From assembly GCF_021028955.1 (NCBI RefSeq), contig NZ_JAIWPE010000069.1, positions 1 through 64,000 of the forward strand: 64,000 bases of DNA, read 5' to 3'. The position numbers were made by a program, and so were the translations under genes. This stretch comes from Salipaludibacillus sp. CUR1. GTDB taxonomy: Bacteria; Bacillota; Bacilli; Bacillales; Salisediminibacteriaceae. Numbering within the stretch: position 1 is the first letter of the stretch; every line of letters begins with the position of its first letter. Positions 1 through 7,689 of this stretch are shown piece after piece. The notes below the pieces were generated by a model that worked only from the letters and a program-made list of their open reading frames with translations, was not told where the DNA came from and did not search any database.

Positions 1-36
1 CGAGACTACGTAAGAAAATACTGTGGAGGCAAGTGG

Positions 37-97
37 TTAGAACCCATGCGGGTTAACCCGCATGGGTTCTAAAGAGAGTAGAATTGGAAAATTCTAC
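37..97. repeat. 36-nt perfect palindrome followed by a second hairpin
   Basis: Positions 37-72 form a perfect palindrome with two 18-base arms and no spacer. A second perfect hairpin follows at 78-97 (8-bp stem, GGAA loop). Neither is followed by a T-run on either strand, so a simple terminator is unlikely. Both lie upstream of queG and could be leader RNA structure, a protein site or a dispersed palindromic repeat. Confidence 0.6.
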
Positions 98-150
98 ACC
101 ACAACAATTGACAGAGAACCTTTTATTTTTAACAGAAAGAAGGGAAAGCC

Positions 151-1326
151 GTGGCAAATACCCAATTAAAAGAAGAGTTAATTGCATACAGTAAGCTTAT
201 AGGTATTGATAAAATTGGCTTTGCTTCGGCTGATCCTTTTGTTACTTTAAAATCAAGGCTGGAAGCTCAGCAAAAGTCAGGGTTTGAGTCAGGGTTTGAA
301 AAAGGGACTATTAAAGAACGGACTGAACCGGAGCAGCTGCTTCCGGAAGCAAAAACAATTATTGCTATAGCACTTGCTTATCCGTCTAAAATGAAGGAGG
401 CTCCGAAATCCAAAAAAGGGGAGCGCCGGGGGATTTTTTGCCGGGCTTCCTGGGGGGAAGATTACCACCATATTTTGCGACGCAAGCTTAAACTCGTGGA
501 AGAGTTCATTCAAAAACGAGTACCTTCTTCGAAGAATGTGTCTATGGTGGATACAGGAGAACTTTCAGACCGGGCAGTTGCTGAAAGAGCGGGAATCGGA
601 TGGAGCGGCAAAAATTGCGCGATCATCACCCCTGAATTTGGTTCTTACGTTTATTTAGGAGAATTAATTACAACAGTTGACATTCCGGACGACCAGCCTT
701 TAACGGATCAGTGTGGCACATGCAATAAGTGTGTAGACGCCTGCCCGACAGGGGCCTTAGTTCAGGGGGGGCAGCTGGATTCTAATAAATGCATTGCCTT
801 TTTAACTCAGACGAAAGATTTTCTGCCGGAACAGTACCGGAAAAAAATCGGAAACAGATTGTACGGATGCGATACTTGCCAGGTTGTCTGCCCGGAGAAT
901 AAAGGCAAAGATACTCACAACCATCCGGAAATGGAGCCTGATCCTGAAGTAGTTAAACCGAAACTTGAACCTTTACTGACTATGAGTAACAGGGAATTCA
1001 AAAAAACATTTGGCAATATATCAGGAGCCTGGAGGGGAAAAAAACCTATTCAGAGAAATGCCATTATAGCCCTCGCCCACTATAGAGAACACTCAGCTCT
1101 GCCCCTTTTGTATAAATTGATAAGGGAGGATCCGCGTCCGGTCATACGGGGAACGGCGGCCTGGGCAGCAGCTGAAATATCTCAGGATAATGAGACACTC
1201 AGCGAGCTTAAAAGAGCGAAAGAAAGAGAAAACGACTCTGAGGCTGAGTTTGAGATAGATAACGCGCTAAAAAAGCTTAAAATGAATTCAAATCGACTTG
1301 GAAAGCATGAGAAAAGTTCAGTATGA
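151..1326 (+). CDS. queG: Epoxyqueuosine reductase QueG (YhbA)
   Basis: Cobalamin- and Fe-S-dependent enzyme that reduces epoxyqueuosine to queuosine at tRNA wobble position 34. The 391 residues carry the expected Asp134 in VDTGELSDRA, a 4Fe-4S motif at C188/C191/C194/C198, and a second cluster from C214 and C240/C243/C247 (CDTCQVVCP). The C-terminus (about 290-350) has HEAT-like helices typical of the family. GTG start preceded by an AAGGGA-like site. In B. subtilis yhbA is followed by yhbB and cspR/trmL, and the same genes occur here with insertions. Cytoplasmic. Confidence 0.96.
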   Translation: MANTQLKEELIAYSKLIGIDKIGFASADPFVTLKSRLEAQQKSGFESGFEKGTIKERTEPEQLLPEAKTIIAIALAYPSKMKEAPKSKKGERRGIFCRASWGEDYHHILRRKLKLVEEFIQKRVPSSKNVSMVDTGELSDRAVAERAGIGWSGKNCAIITPEFGSYVYLGELITTVDIPDDQPLTDQCGTCNKCVDACPTGALVQGGQLDSNKCIAFLTQTKDFLPEQYRKKIGNRLYGCDTCQVVCPENKGKDTHNHPEMEPDPEVVKPKLEPLLTMSNREFKKTFGNISGAWRGKKPIQRNAIIALAHYREHSALPLLYKLIREDPRPVIRGTAAWAAAEISQDNETLSELKRAKERENDSEAEFEIDNALKKLKMNSNRLGKHEKSSV

Positions 1327-1357
1327 TATTTTCAGCTGAACTGAAGGAGGGGCTTTA

Positions 1358-1891
1358 ATGACACTTCGGCCACTTATTTATTACAGTGAAATGGATAGTC
1401 CGATTGGTACGCTTACTTTGGCAAAGTCTGAAAAAGGTATATGTTTTATTGAATTCGGTTCAGTTAGCAGCGCATATGCGTCCATAAAAGCAAAATTGAG
1501 AAAGATGCATATAAATGGGGAATTGGCTGAAGACCCGGCTGCCCTGGATGAAGAGACACACCAGCTTGCCGAATACTTTTCAGGAGAGAGAAAGACCTTT
1601 GATTTACCGCTCGATTTGATCGGCTCGACGTTCCAGAAACTTGTTTGGGAAAAAGTAAAAGACATTCCTTACGGGACCACTAAATCATACAAGCAAATTG
1701 CGAGTGAAATAGGAGCTCCAAAAGCTGTAAGAGCGATTGGCGGAGCAAATAACAAAAACCCAGTGCCAATCATTATTCCATGTCACCGTGTTATTGGTTC
1801 TAACGGGGCAATGGTTGGATATGGAGGCGGTTTGGATAAAAAGGAAATATTATTGAGACTTGAAGGAGCATTTGAAAAACTGACTTCTTGA
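1358..1891 (+). CDS. ogt: Methylated-DNA--protein-cysteine methyltransferase
   Basis: Suicide DNA repair protein that transfers the alkyl group from O6-alkylguanine to its own cysteine. The active site IIPCHRVIG is present with Cys142, and the Arg-containing helix region RAIGGANNKNP lies just upstream. Its 177 residues are normal for a single-domain Ogt. It starts 31 bases after queG behind an AAGGAGGGG site and ends at a clear terminator, so queG-ogt is probably one transcript. It interrupts the queG-yhbB neighbourhood known from B. subtilis. Confidence 0.95.
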   Translation: MTLRPLIYYSEMDSPIGTLTLAKSEKGICFIEFGSVSSAYASIKAKLRKMHINGELAEDPAALDEETHQLAEYFSGERKTFDLPLDLIGSTFQKLVWEKVKDIPYGTTKSYKQIASEIGAPKAVRAIGGANNKNPVPIIIPCHRVIGSNGAMVGYGGGLDKKEILLRLEGAFEKLTS

Positions 1892-1906
1892 TAAACTTCT
1901 CTTAAT

Positions 1907-1938
1907 CCCTCATTGCTGCAAGGCAGTGAGGGGTTTTT
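1907..1938 (+). terminator. Terminator of queG-ogt
   Basis: 10-bp stem (CCCTCATTGC paired with GCAGTGAGGG, one G-T wobble) followed by TTTTT. Confidence 0.85.
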
Positions 1939-2011
1939 GCCGTTTATATGAATGAACCTCCCCCTCAGCCGAATAAGTATAGTATGAATGGCTACGGGGA
2001 GGGATTGTGCA

Positions 2012-2941
2012 ATGAAAGATATTATGGATGTTATGAAAAAATATTGGGAAAACAGCTGCTATCCTTATATATCCGGCGGAGAAAAAGCGGAGATAACATT
2101 ACCTTTTGTAAGGGAAGATGAGGCTGAGGCAGCTGAGAGAAAACTGGCTAATTTAAAACGGCGCGAAGCAAAAATTGTAAAAAATATGGTTGACGGATAT
2201 ATTATTAACCACCAGCAGTCCTCTTACAGAACATTACTTGATTACCTTGTGACGCTCGAACATTTTATTTACCAAAAAAATAAGCCTTATCTTGAAACTC
2301 AAATACAGACGAGAAGAGCTGTCATTGACAACGGAGAATTAATAGATGATTATGTTCTGGAGCCGGACGGCTTTTTTGGCACGTGTGAAAAAGAGTATTT
2401 TGAAAATGAAGCACTTAATCAGACCCAGTCCAGAGATAACTCTGATACGGAAATCAGGTTCAGTTATGACCGGCTGGCAGCCGTAAGATACGCAGAAAGA
2501 TGGTGGAATGACTATAACCCTGCCTACAGGCAATTTGAAAATGACTGTACCAATTATATTTCCCAATGTTTAAAGGCGGGAGGAGCTCCTATGCGGGGCG
2601 TGCCTGTAAGGAACCAGGGCTGGTGGTATCAGGAGCCCCAGTGGAGCTTCAGCTGGTCAGTTGCCCATTCTTTACGCTGGTATTTAAGCGGTTCAAATAA
2701 AGGATTAAGAGCAGTGGAAGTCAACTCCCCGGAAGAACTGATGAAGGGAGATGTCATCTGTTATGATTTTACCGGTGATGACAGGTGGCAGCACACGACA
2801 ATTGTCGTTGATAAAGATGCGGACTATATGCCGCTCGTCAATGCCCATACGACGAACAGCAGAATGAGGTATTGGGCTTACGAAGACTCTACTGCCTGGA
2901 CCCCTGAAATCAAATACAAGTTTTTTCATATTACGGGTTAA
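2012..2941 (+). CDS. YhbB-like putative amidase-domain protein
   Basis: The C-terminal half matches the amidase_6-type papain-like fold: NDCTNYISQ with Cys179 and WQHTTIVV with His261, the likely catalytic pair. The N-terminal 150 residues are charged and helical with no signal peptide, so the protein is probably cytoplasmic or in the forespore. I chose ATG 2012 because GGGGAGGG at 1996-2003 is 8 bases upstream; the earlier in-frame ATG at 1988 has no site. 309 residues, close to B. subtilis YhbB as I recall it, which also neighbours queG. Substrate unknown. Confidence 0.8.
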   Translation: MKDIMDVMKKYWENSCYPYISGGEKAEITLPFVREDEAEAAERKLANLKRREAKIVKNMVDGYIINHQQSSYRTLLDYLVTLEHFIYQKNKPYLETQIQTRRAVIDNGELIDDYVLEPDGFFGTCEKEYFENEALNQTQSRDNSDTEIRFSYDRLAAVRYAERWWNDYNPAYRQFENDCTNYISQCLKAGGAPMRGVPVRNQGWWYQEPQWSFSWSVAHSLRWYLSGSNKGLRAVEVNSPEELMKGDVICYDFTGDDRWQHTTIVVDKDADYMPLVNAHTTNSRMRYWAYEDSTAWTPEIKYKFFHITG

Positions 2942-3115
2942 TTTACTGGCTGTGAATGAGAGCTCATTCTTTAGACACTCACATTCAGCGACGCCAGTAT
3001 GGTATAGTAATAATGGATATTGGCATCTTATTATGGCTATTAATCCCAGGTAAAAGTTCATTTAAATTAATTTTGTAAGAATAATAGAACTCTAAAAAGC
3101 TGCGGTGTGAAATTT

Positions 3116-3640
3116 ATGATAAAAATAAACTTAGTAAAAACAAGTCTGATAGCTGTCCTATTGTTTATTATGGCTGCTTGTACACAGGCAGAAAACACAC
3201 TTTCCCAGGCGAAGCGGGATCTCCCTTTTCCCGTTTTATTTCCTGAAGAGATGCTTGAAGACTGGGACATAGAAGAAACGGTTTATGAGGACCGCCTTCT
3301 TGTAACTACCTTTCATAATAATGAAGAAGGACGTGTCGAACTGATCCAGGACCAGAACATACAAGGCCTTGATTTAGAAGAACTCAGAAACTATGTCCTG
3401 TCAAACAGGTCTTTCACAGATCAGGTTCTTGAGAGTAATAAAGTAATTGAAGTAGAAGACTTTGTTGGAGAGATGGCTTTTTTCATGGAACCGACTCCAA
3501 CGGTCCAATATACCTTTGTTCAAAAAAAAGATCTGTTCAGTGAAGTAAATGGGAGTGTCCCTTATTATCAAGTGATCGGAACAGATATCTCACAAGAAGA
3601 ATTAAAGCGGTTCATCAGTACGCTGGAAGCTTCAACTTAA
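3116..3640 (+). CDS. Small lipoprotein of unknown function
   Basis: Starts with a lysine-containing N-region and a hydrophobic stretch ending in the lipobox IMAAC, so it should be a membrane-anchored lipoprotein. The remaining 150 or so residues are acidic and show no motif I can name; alternating beta strands are likely. ATG 3116 is used, but GTG 3107 in the same frame is possible and neither has a strong ribosome site. It sits between yhbB and trmL, where B. subtilis has no gene, as far as I recall. Confidence 0.7.
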   Translation: MIKINLVKTSLIAVLLFIMAACTQAENTLSQAKRDLPFPVLFPEEMLEDWDIEETVYEDRLLVTTFHNNEEGRVELIQDQNIQGLDLEELRNYVLSNRSFTDQVLESNKVIEVEDFVGEMAFFMEPTPTVQYTFVQKKDLFSEVNGSVPYYQVIGTDISQEELKRFISTLEAST

Positions 3641-3659
3641 CATGAAGCTTCTTTCTTTT
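3626..3659 (+). terminator. Terminator overlapping the lipoprotein stop
   Basis: GAAGCTTC repeated as both arms around a 10-base loop, then TTTCTTTTC. The left arm lies in the last codons of the gene. Confidence 0.65.
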
Positions 3660-3720
3660 CGTTTAAGGACATGGTAAGATAGCTTTTGGAAGTTTGAAGA
3701 AAAGACAGAGGTGAATACAG

Positions 3721-4194
3721 GTGGGACTGCACGTTGTTTTACATGAGCCGGAAATACCGGCAAATACAGGGAATATTGCCCGGACGTGTGCCGGCACAAA
3801 TACAGCTTTACATTTAATTCACCCGCTAGGGTTTTCCACGGATGACCGGATGCTGAAAAGAGCCGGGTGCGACTACTGGCCCAATGTGGAAGTTCACCAC
3901 TATGACTCTATGGAAGAATTAATTGAAAAGTACAGCGAAGGTGAATTTTTTTATATCGAAACTATCGGTAAAAAAAATTATTACGAATTTGATTACAGTG
4001 ACACCGGAAAAGACTATTTTTTTGTGTTTGGAAAAGAAACAAAGGGGCTCCCAGGAGAGTTGACAGAATCAAATGAAGAGCGCTGTTTCCGTCTTCCTCA
4101 AACAGATAAAATCAGATCACTGAACTTATCTAATACGGCAGCTATTGTCGTTTATGAAGCATTAAGGCAGCAGGCATTTCCGTTTCTGGATTAG
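3721..4194 (+). CDS. trmL: tRNA (cytidine/uridine-34-2'-O)-methyltransferase TrmL (CspR)
   Basis: SPOUT-class methyltransferase that 2'-O-methylates the wobble base of tRNA-Leu isoacceptors using SAM. Family motifs are present in order: EIPANTGNIART (11-22), FGKETKGLP (103-111) and IRSLNLSNTAA (131-141), the last forming part of the trefoil knot. 157 residues, standard length. GTG start with AGAGGTG upstream. It completes the queG-yhbB-trmL grouping, with queG and trmL both acting on the wobble position. Confidence 0.95.
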   Translation: MGLHVVLHEPEIPANTGNIARTCAGTNTALHLIHPLGFSTDDRMLKRAGCDYWPNVEVHHYDSMEELIEKYSEGEFFYIETIGKKNYYEFDYSDTGKDYFFVFGKETKGLPGELTESNEERCFRLPQTDKIRSLNLSNTAAIVVYEALRQQAFPFLD

Positions 4195-4234
4195 TACGCA
4201 AGCCTCAAAGACACAAGATACACAAGATTAAACT

Positions 4235-4267
4235 AAAAACCTGTTGTGGTTTCACAACAGGTTTTTT
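4235..4267. terminator. Bidirectional terminator
   Basis: AACCTGTTGTG paired with CACAACAGGTT; six T follow on the plus strand and four A precede it. It ends trmL and may also serve the minus-strand 29-codon gene. Confidence 0.85.
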
Positions 4268-4285
4268 GCCGTTTTAAGTACTTGA

Positions 4286-4375
4286 TTAGTTTTTATGAGG
4301 ATTAGAATTATAGCCAGCGGTAAATATGGCGACAAGGAATGCCAGGCACACGCCTAAAATCAGGATAAGTCCCAT
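4286..4375 (-). CDS. 29-residue single-span membrane peptide
   Basis: Short reading frame encoding a hydrophobic helix (residues 2-21) followed by GYNSNPHKN. An AAAAGGGGG ribosome site lies 9 bases before the ATG on the minus strand, and the gene ends at the bidirectional terminator. The size and good start signal suggest a real small membrane protein; I do not recognise the family. Confidence 0.5.
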   Translation of the reverse strand: MGLILILGVCLAFLVAIFTAGYNSNPHKN

Positions 4376-4474
4376 ATTAATAAGCCCCCTTTTACAGTAT
4401 CTGTTTTTCAATATACCATTTTTTTCGCAAGAATGAAAGGAACAATGCAAAATTCGCCGGGTTAAGGAAAATCT

Positions 4475-4502
4475 TTGAAAACCCTCTCTTATGTCGTATA
4501 AT
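4475..4502 (+). promoter_or_regulatory. SigA-type promoter of the monooxygenase gene
   Basis: TTGAAA, 16-base spacer, TATAAT, 30 bases before the start codon of the haem monooxygenase gene. Confidence 0.65.
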
Positions 4503-4531
4503 ATGAGATAGTTAAAGGAGGATTCGATACT

Positions 4532-4837
4532 ATGTACGTTGTTATGAATGAACTGCATGTGCCTGCAGAAGGGCGCGGGAATGTTGCGGCCCGTTTTGCT
4601 GAAAGCGCTGAAAAAATGAAGCAAGTACCAGGTTGTCTTGACTTTATGTTTCTTAACCCGGAAGAAGATGAGAACTTCCAGATCGTCATGACAAAGTGGG
4701 CATCAAAAACAGACTATGAAAATTGGGTTAATAGTGACGCTTTTAAACAAGCACATAAGAAAAGAAGAGAAAATCTTGATAAGAGTCCGACCTCCGGAAA
4801 TAAGATTTATGCTTATGAAGCCGTTCACCATTTATAA
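4532..4837 (+). CDS. Haem-degrading monooxygenase, IsdG/HmoA-HmoB type
   Basis: 101-residue ABM-fold protein. Asn6, Trp65 and His75 are spaced as the IsdG catalytic triad (N7/W67/H77 in S. aureus), and NWVNSDAFKQAHKK matches the haem-binding helix. Expected to open haem and release iron as a cytoplasmic dimer. GGAGG site and a good SigA promoter upstream; I see no clear Fur box. In B. subtilis the homologue hmoB neighbours pbpF, and here too a class A PBP gene lies nearby, so the context is conserved. Confidence 0.85.
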   Translation: MYVVMNELHVPAEGRGNVAARFAESAEKMKQVPGCLDFMFLNPEEDENFQIVMTKWASKTDYENWVNSDAFKQAHKKRRENLDKSPTSGNKIYAYEAVHHL

Positions 4838-4855
4838 GAGCCTGTACCGTAAATG

Positions 4856-4886
4856 AAAAACCGAGTGCGCGCACTCGGTTTTATTA
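4856..4886 (+). terminator. Terminator of the monooxygenase gene
   Basis: Perfect 18-base palindrome CCGAGTGCGCGCACTCGG followed by TTTTATTATTT. Confidence 0.85.
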
Positions 4887-4928
4887 TTTCACTATTCTGT
4901 AAGACTATGATGAGCAGGAGTATATGAC

Positions 4929-5486
4929 ATGAGAAATGCGTATTTAACGAGCCATTTTCCGTTATTTTCTATTATTTTATTCAGTCTTTCTTTTTCTGTT
5001 TATAGTGAGAGGCTTATTGTTTCTTATTTAGAGAACATAGGATTGTACAGCGGGATGATTGAATTTTTTTCTGAAAGAGGGATTCATTTAACCTTGTTAT
5101 TTGTTTTATGGCTGTTTTTCTTTATGCTTTTTTCAGCCCTCAAACTTATTGCTAATACTGTTAATGAACTCTCTCTTTTGTTTTTTTCGAAAGATGAAGA
5201 GGGAGCTGATTTGAAAAAAGTCCGTGCAGGGACGTGGATCTATTTAGCCGGAGGAGTTATTTCCTTAGCCGCTTCACTGAACATTCTTGCTCTGCTTGGT
5301 GTATTCTCTCTCTCAAGTTTTATTTACTTCATTTATTTTATTTATAAAGTTAGCGCCTCAATATCTTCTTCCGCTATAATAAGTCTCGTATTTTTCCATT
5401 TGTTTTTCTGGTTCGCATTCGGTATTGCAGTCATTTACGCTGTTGTGAAACTTTACAATAGTTTAATTGCAAGCCTTCCAGTTTAA
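4929..5486 (+). CDS. Multi-pass membrane protein, DUF5366/YufK-like
   Basis: 185 residues with about four or five hydrophobic segments (near 8-24, 52-75, 100-121, 123-140 and 150-175). The internal stretch ALKLIANTVNELSLLFFSKD separates two halves. It resembles Bacillus YufK/DUF5366 proteins as I remember them, but this is from memory. AGGAG lies upstream of ATG 4929. It is convergent with the PBP gene. Function unknown. Confidence 0.6.
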   Translation: MRNAYLTSHFPLFSIILFSLSFSVYSERLIVSYLENIGLYSGMIEFFSERGIHLTLLFVLWLFFFMLFSALKLIANTVNELSLLFFSKDEEGADLKKVRAGTWIYLAGGVISLAASLNILALLGVFSLSSFIYFIYFIYKVSASISSSAIISLVFFHLFFWFAFGIAVIYAVVKLYNSLIASLPV

Positions 5487-5573
5487 GCCTCTTCGCCGTG
5501 TGTACCGGCTCCATTCTGATAGAGGCTCCTGCGTCCTGCCCTTAACACTTCTCCGCAGTTCTTGAGACCATTC

Positions 5574-7442
5574 TTAATGAAACCCCTTCATTATTTCCCG
5601 CCATAAGCTTGTGTGCAAGTTGTTCTGGCTTTCCCTGTAAAGGGAGGCGGGCTCATCTTTTCCTATCCAAACCCCAGCTGTATATTGGCTGGAAGAACCG
5701 ATAAACCATAAATCCTGAAAATCGTTGGTTGTCCCTGTTTTTCCTCCAATATAACCTTGAGTGTTAAAACGGGCAGTTCTTCCGGTCCCCTCAGACGTAA
5801 CCTTTTCCATCATTTTCTTCATTTTGTTTATCGTCTCTTCATTCCATACTTCTTTACCCGTTTCAGCCCATTCAAATAGTATATCGCCCTCGGCATTTTT
5901 TACTGTTTGAATCGCTTTAGGAGAAGTGTATATACCCTTTGCTGCAAAAACAGTATAGGCCTGTGTCAATTCATTTACTGACATGCCCGTTGAAAACCCG
6001 CCTAAAGCTGCAGGCAGCCGCTGATCATCTGACGTGACTCTGCTGAAATCAAATTTATTTAAATATGAAAAGCTCTCCTCAACACCAACCATATCTAAGA
6101 TCCTTACAGCCGCTGTGTTATATGAATGCTTAAAAGCCGTTTCAAGAGGGACTTTTCCGTAGACAGCGCCTCCGAAGTTTTGCGGTTCGTAAGCCCCTCT
6201 TTTGATGGGGCTGGCGTCAATAATTGAGTTGATCCCCGCATTAGTTTCTTCCAGAAACGGGGCAAATACGAGAAGAGGTTTAATAGCTGATCCCGGCTGG
6301 CGAAAGGCCTGAAACCCCCTGTGAAAATCAAATTTATTGTAGGAGGTACCACCTGTGAGCGCGACAATCTCAGAAGAGTGATGGTCTATAACTGATACTG
6401 CCCCTTGAATATCCGTTTGAGACAAATGATCGTTGACTGTTGAGACTGTATGAGCCTGTATGTCGGGAGCGAGAGCTGTTTCAATAGTAATGCCACTCGC
6501 CAGCACTTCCTGAACGCGTGCTTTTAATGAGGCAGTTATGTCTGCACGTTCCTCGTTATTGCTTGACGTCCGCAGACGCTGAGCGTACCCTTCCTCGTTT
6601 GAAATGAGCTGTTCAAGTTCATATAAAACATAGGTCACATAATCAGGATACTGATCTTTCTTTTCAAAAGGATGGAGCACAATTTCTTCCTCTAAAGCCG
6701 TCTCTAATTCTTCATTTTCGAGAAAGCCCTGTTCGTACATTTTTTGAAGGATCCACGCTTTCCGCTCGTGAACAGCCTCTTTGCCTGTTAAAGGATTGTA
6801 ATGAGAAGGGTTGTTTGGCACCGCGCATAAAAAGGCGGTTTGAGCTAACGAAAGGTCCTGTGCAGAGAGGCCGAAGTAATAGTCAGCTGCGGCTTCTATG
6901 CCGTATACTCCATTTGAGAAATAGACAGAGTTTATGTATAGCTCCATAATTTCTTCCTTGGAAAACTCACGTTCGATCTGATAAGAATATAGCAATTCTG
7001 ACAGCTTGCGTTCATAATTTTGAGAATGGGATAAATAGAGGTTTCTTGCTAACTGCTGAGTAATTGTGCTTCCTCCTTGTTCAATAGACCCGCTTTGTAC
7101 ATTAACCATGAAAGCTCTGGCAATCCCTGACAAATCAAACCCTGGATGGTCATAGAAAGACTGGTCTTCAGCAGCAACAAAAGCATTTACCACTGGAGTG
7201 GGGATTTCTTTAAAAGGAAGGGAAATTCTGTTCTCGCTTGTAAAAACATCAGAGATGACATTGCCATGTCTGTCAAGAATCAGACTGTTACTGGAGAGGC
7301 GGACATCTTCAAGTTCTACTGACTCTTCAAGGACGCGGTGAACGGACTGGGTGGAAGATAATTCTTTGGCCATCTCCATAAACAGTAAGGAGAAGACACT
7401 GATAAAAATTAAAATAAACAGGTTTCCGATAAAGATACGCAT
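5574..7442 (-). CDS. Class A penicillin-binding protein, PbpF-like
   Basis: Bifunctional peptidoglycan synthase of 622 residues. N-terminal membrane anchor (3-22); glycosyltransferase domain with catalytic Glu92 in EDQSFYDH and GGSTITQQLARN; transpeptidase domain with SAIK (Ser385), SYN (440-442) and KTG (568-570). All motifs are intact. ATG 7442 is preferred over GTG 7451 because the AGAGAGTG site would be only 2 bases from the GTG. Synteny with an hmo gene points to PbpF, involved in spore wall or vegetative synthesis in B. subtilis; other class A members remain possible. Confidence 0.9.
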   Translation of the reverse strand: MRIFIGNLFILIFISVFSLLFMEMAKELSSTQSVHRVLEESVELEDVRLSSNSLILDRHGNVISDVFTSENRISLPFKEIPTPVVNAFVAAEDQSFYDHPGFDLSGIARAFMVNVQSGSIEQGGSTITQQLARNLYLSHSQNYERKLSELLYSYQIEREFSKEEIMELYINSVYFSNGVYGIEAAADYYFGLSAQDLSLAQTAFLCAVPNNPSHYNPLTGKEAVHERKAWILQKMYEQGFLENEELETALEEEIVLHPFEKKDQYPDYVTYVLYELEQLISNEEGYAQRLRTSSNNEERADITASLKARVQEVLASGITIETALAPDIQAHTVSTVNDHLSQTDIQGAVSVIDHHSSEIVALTGGTSYNKFDFHRGFQAFRQPGSAIKPLLVFAPFLEETNAGINSIIDASPIKRGAYEPQNFGGAVYGKVPLETAFKHSYNTAAVRILDMVGVEESFSYLNKFDFSRVTSDDQRLPAALGGFSTGMSVNELTQAYTVFAAKGIYTSPKAIQTVKNAEGDILFEWAETGKEVWNEETINKMKKMMEKVTSEGTGRTARFNTQGYIGGKTGTTNDFQDLWFIGSSSQYTAGVWIGKDEPASLYRESQNNLHTSLWREIMKGFH

Positions 7443-7590
7443 AATGGTCACAACACTCTCTAATAAGCTTAATACATTCTATTTTACTCTGAATTGGATA
7501 GACGTGGAAGAGAACAGGGCAGATTATTTACTGTAATGGATATGAGAGTCTTTTAAAGCTCTCTACAGGGACTTGGAAAAAGCCGGAGTA

Positions 7591-7620
7591 AATATTTTCT
7601 TGTACTTTTGAACATGGAAT
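7591..7620 (+). promoter_or_regulatory. Possible SigE promoter of prkA
   Basis: AATATT, 16-base spacer, CATGGAAT resembles the mother-cell SigE consensus (ATATT / CATACAAT). The spacing fits and B. subtilis prkA is SigE-dependent, but the -10 box deviates at two positions. Confidence 0.35.
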
Positions 7621-7689
7621 TCGGGTTGGACGCATAAGATGAACTATGGCCCATTGGAAAATGATCCTTGATGTTAAGAGGAGGAGATT

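Noticed and set aside
4286-4624. 112-codon minus-strand frame across the monooxygenase start
   Set aside because: Only the last 29 codons have a ribosome site and sensible composition; the rest is antisense to the monooxygenase promoter and coding start.
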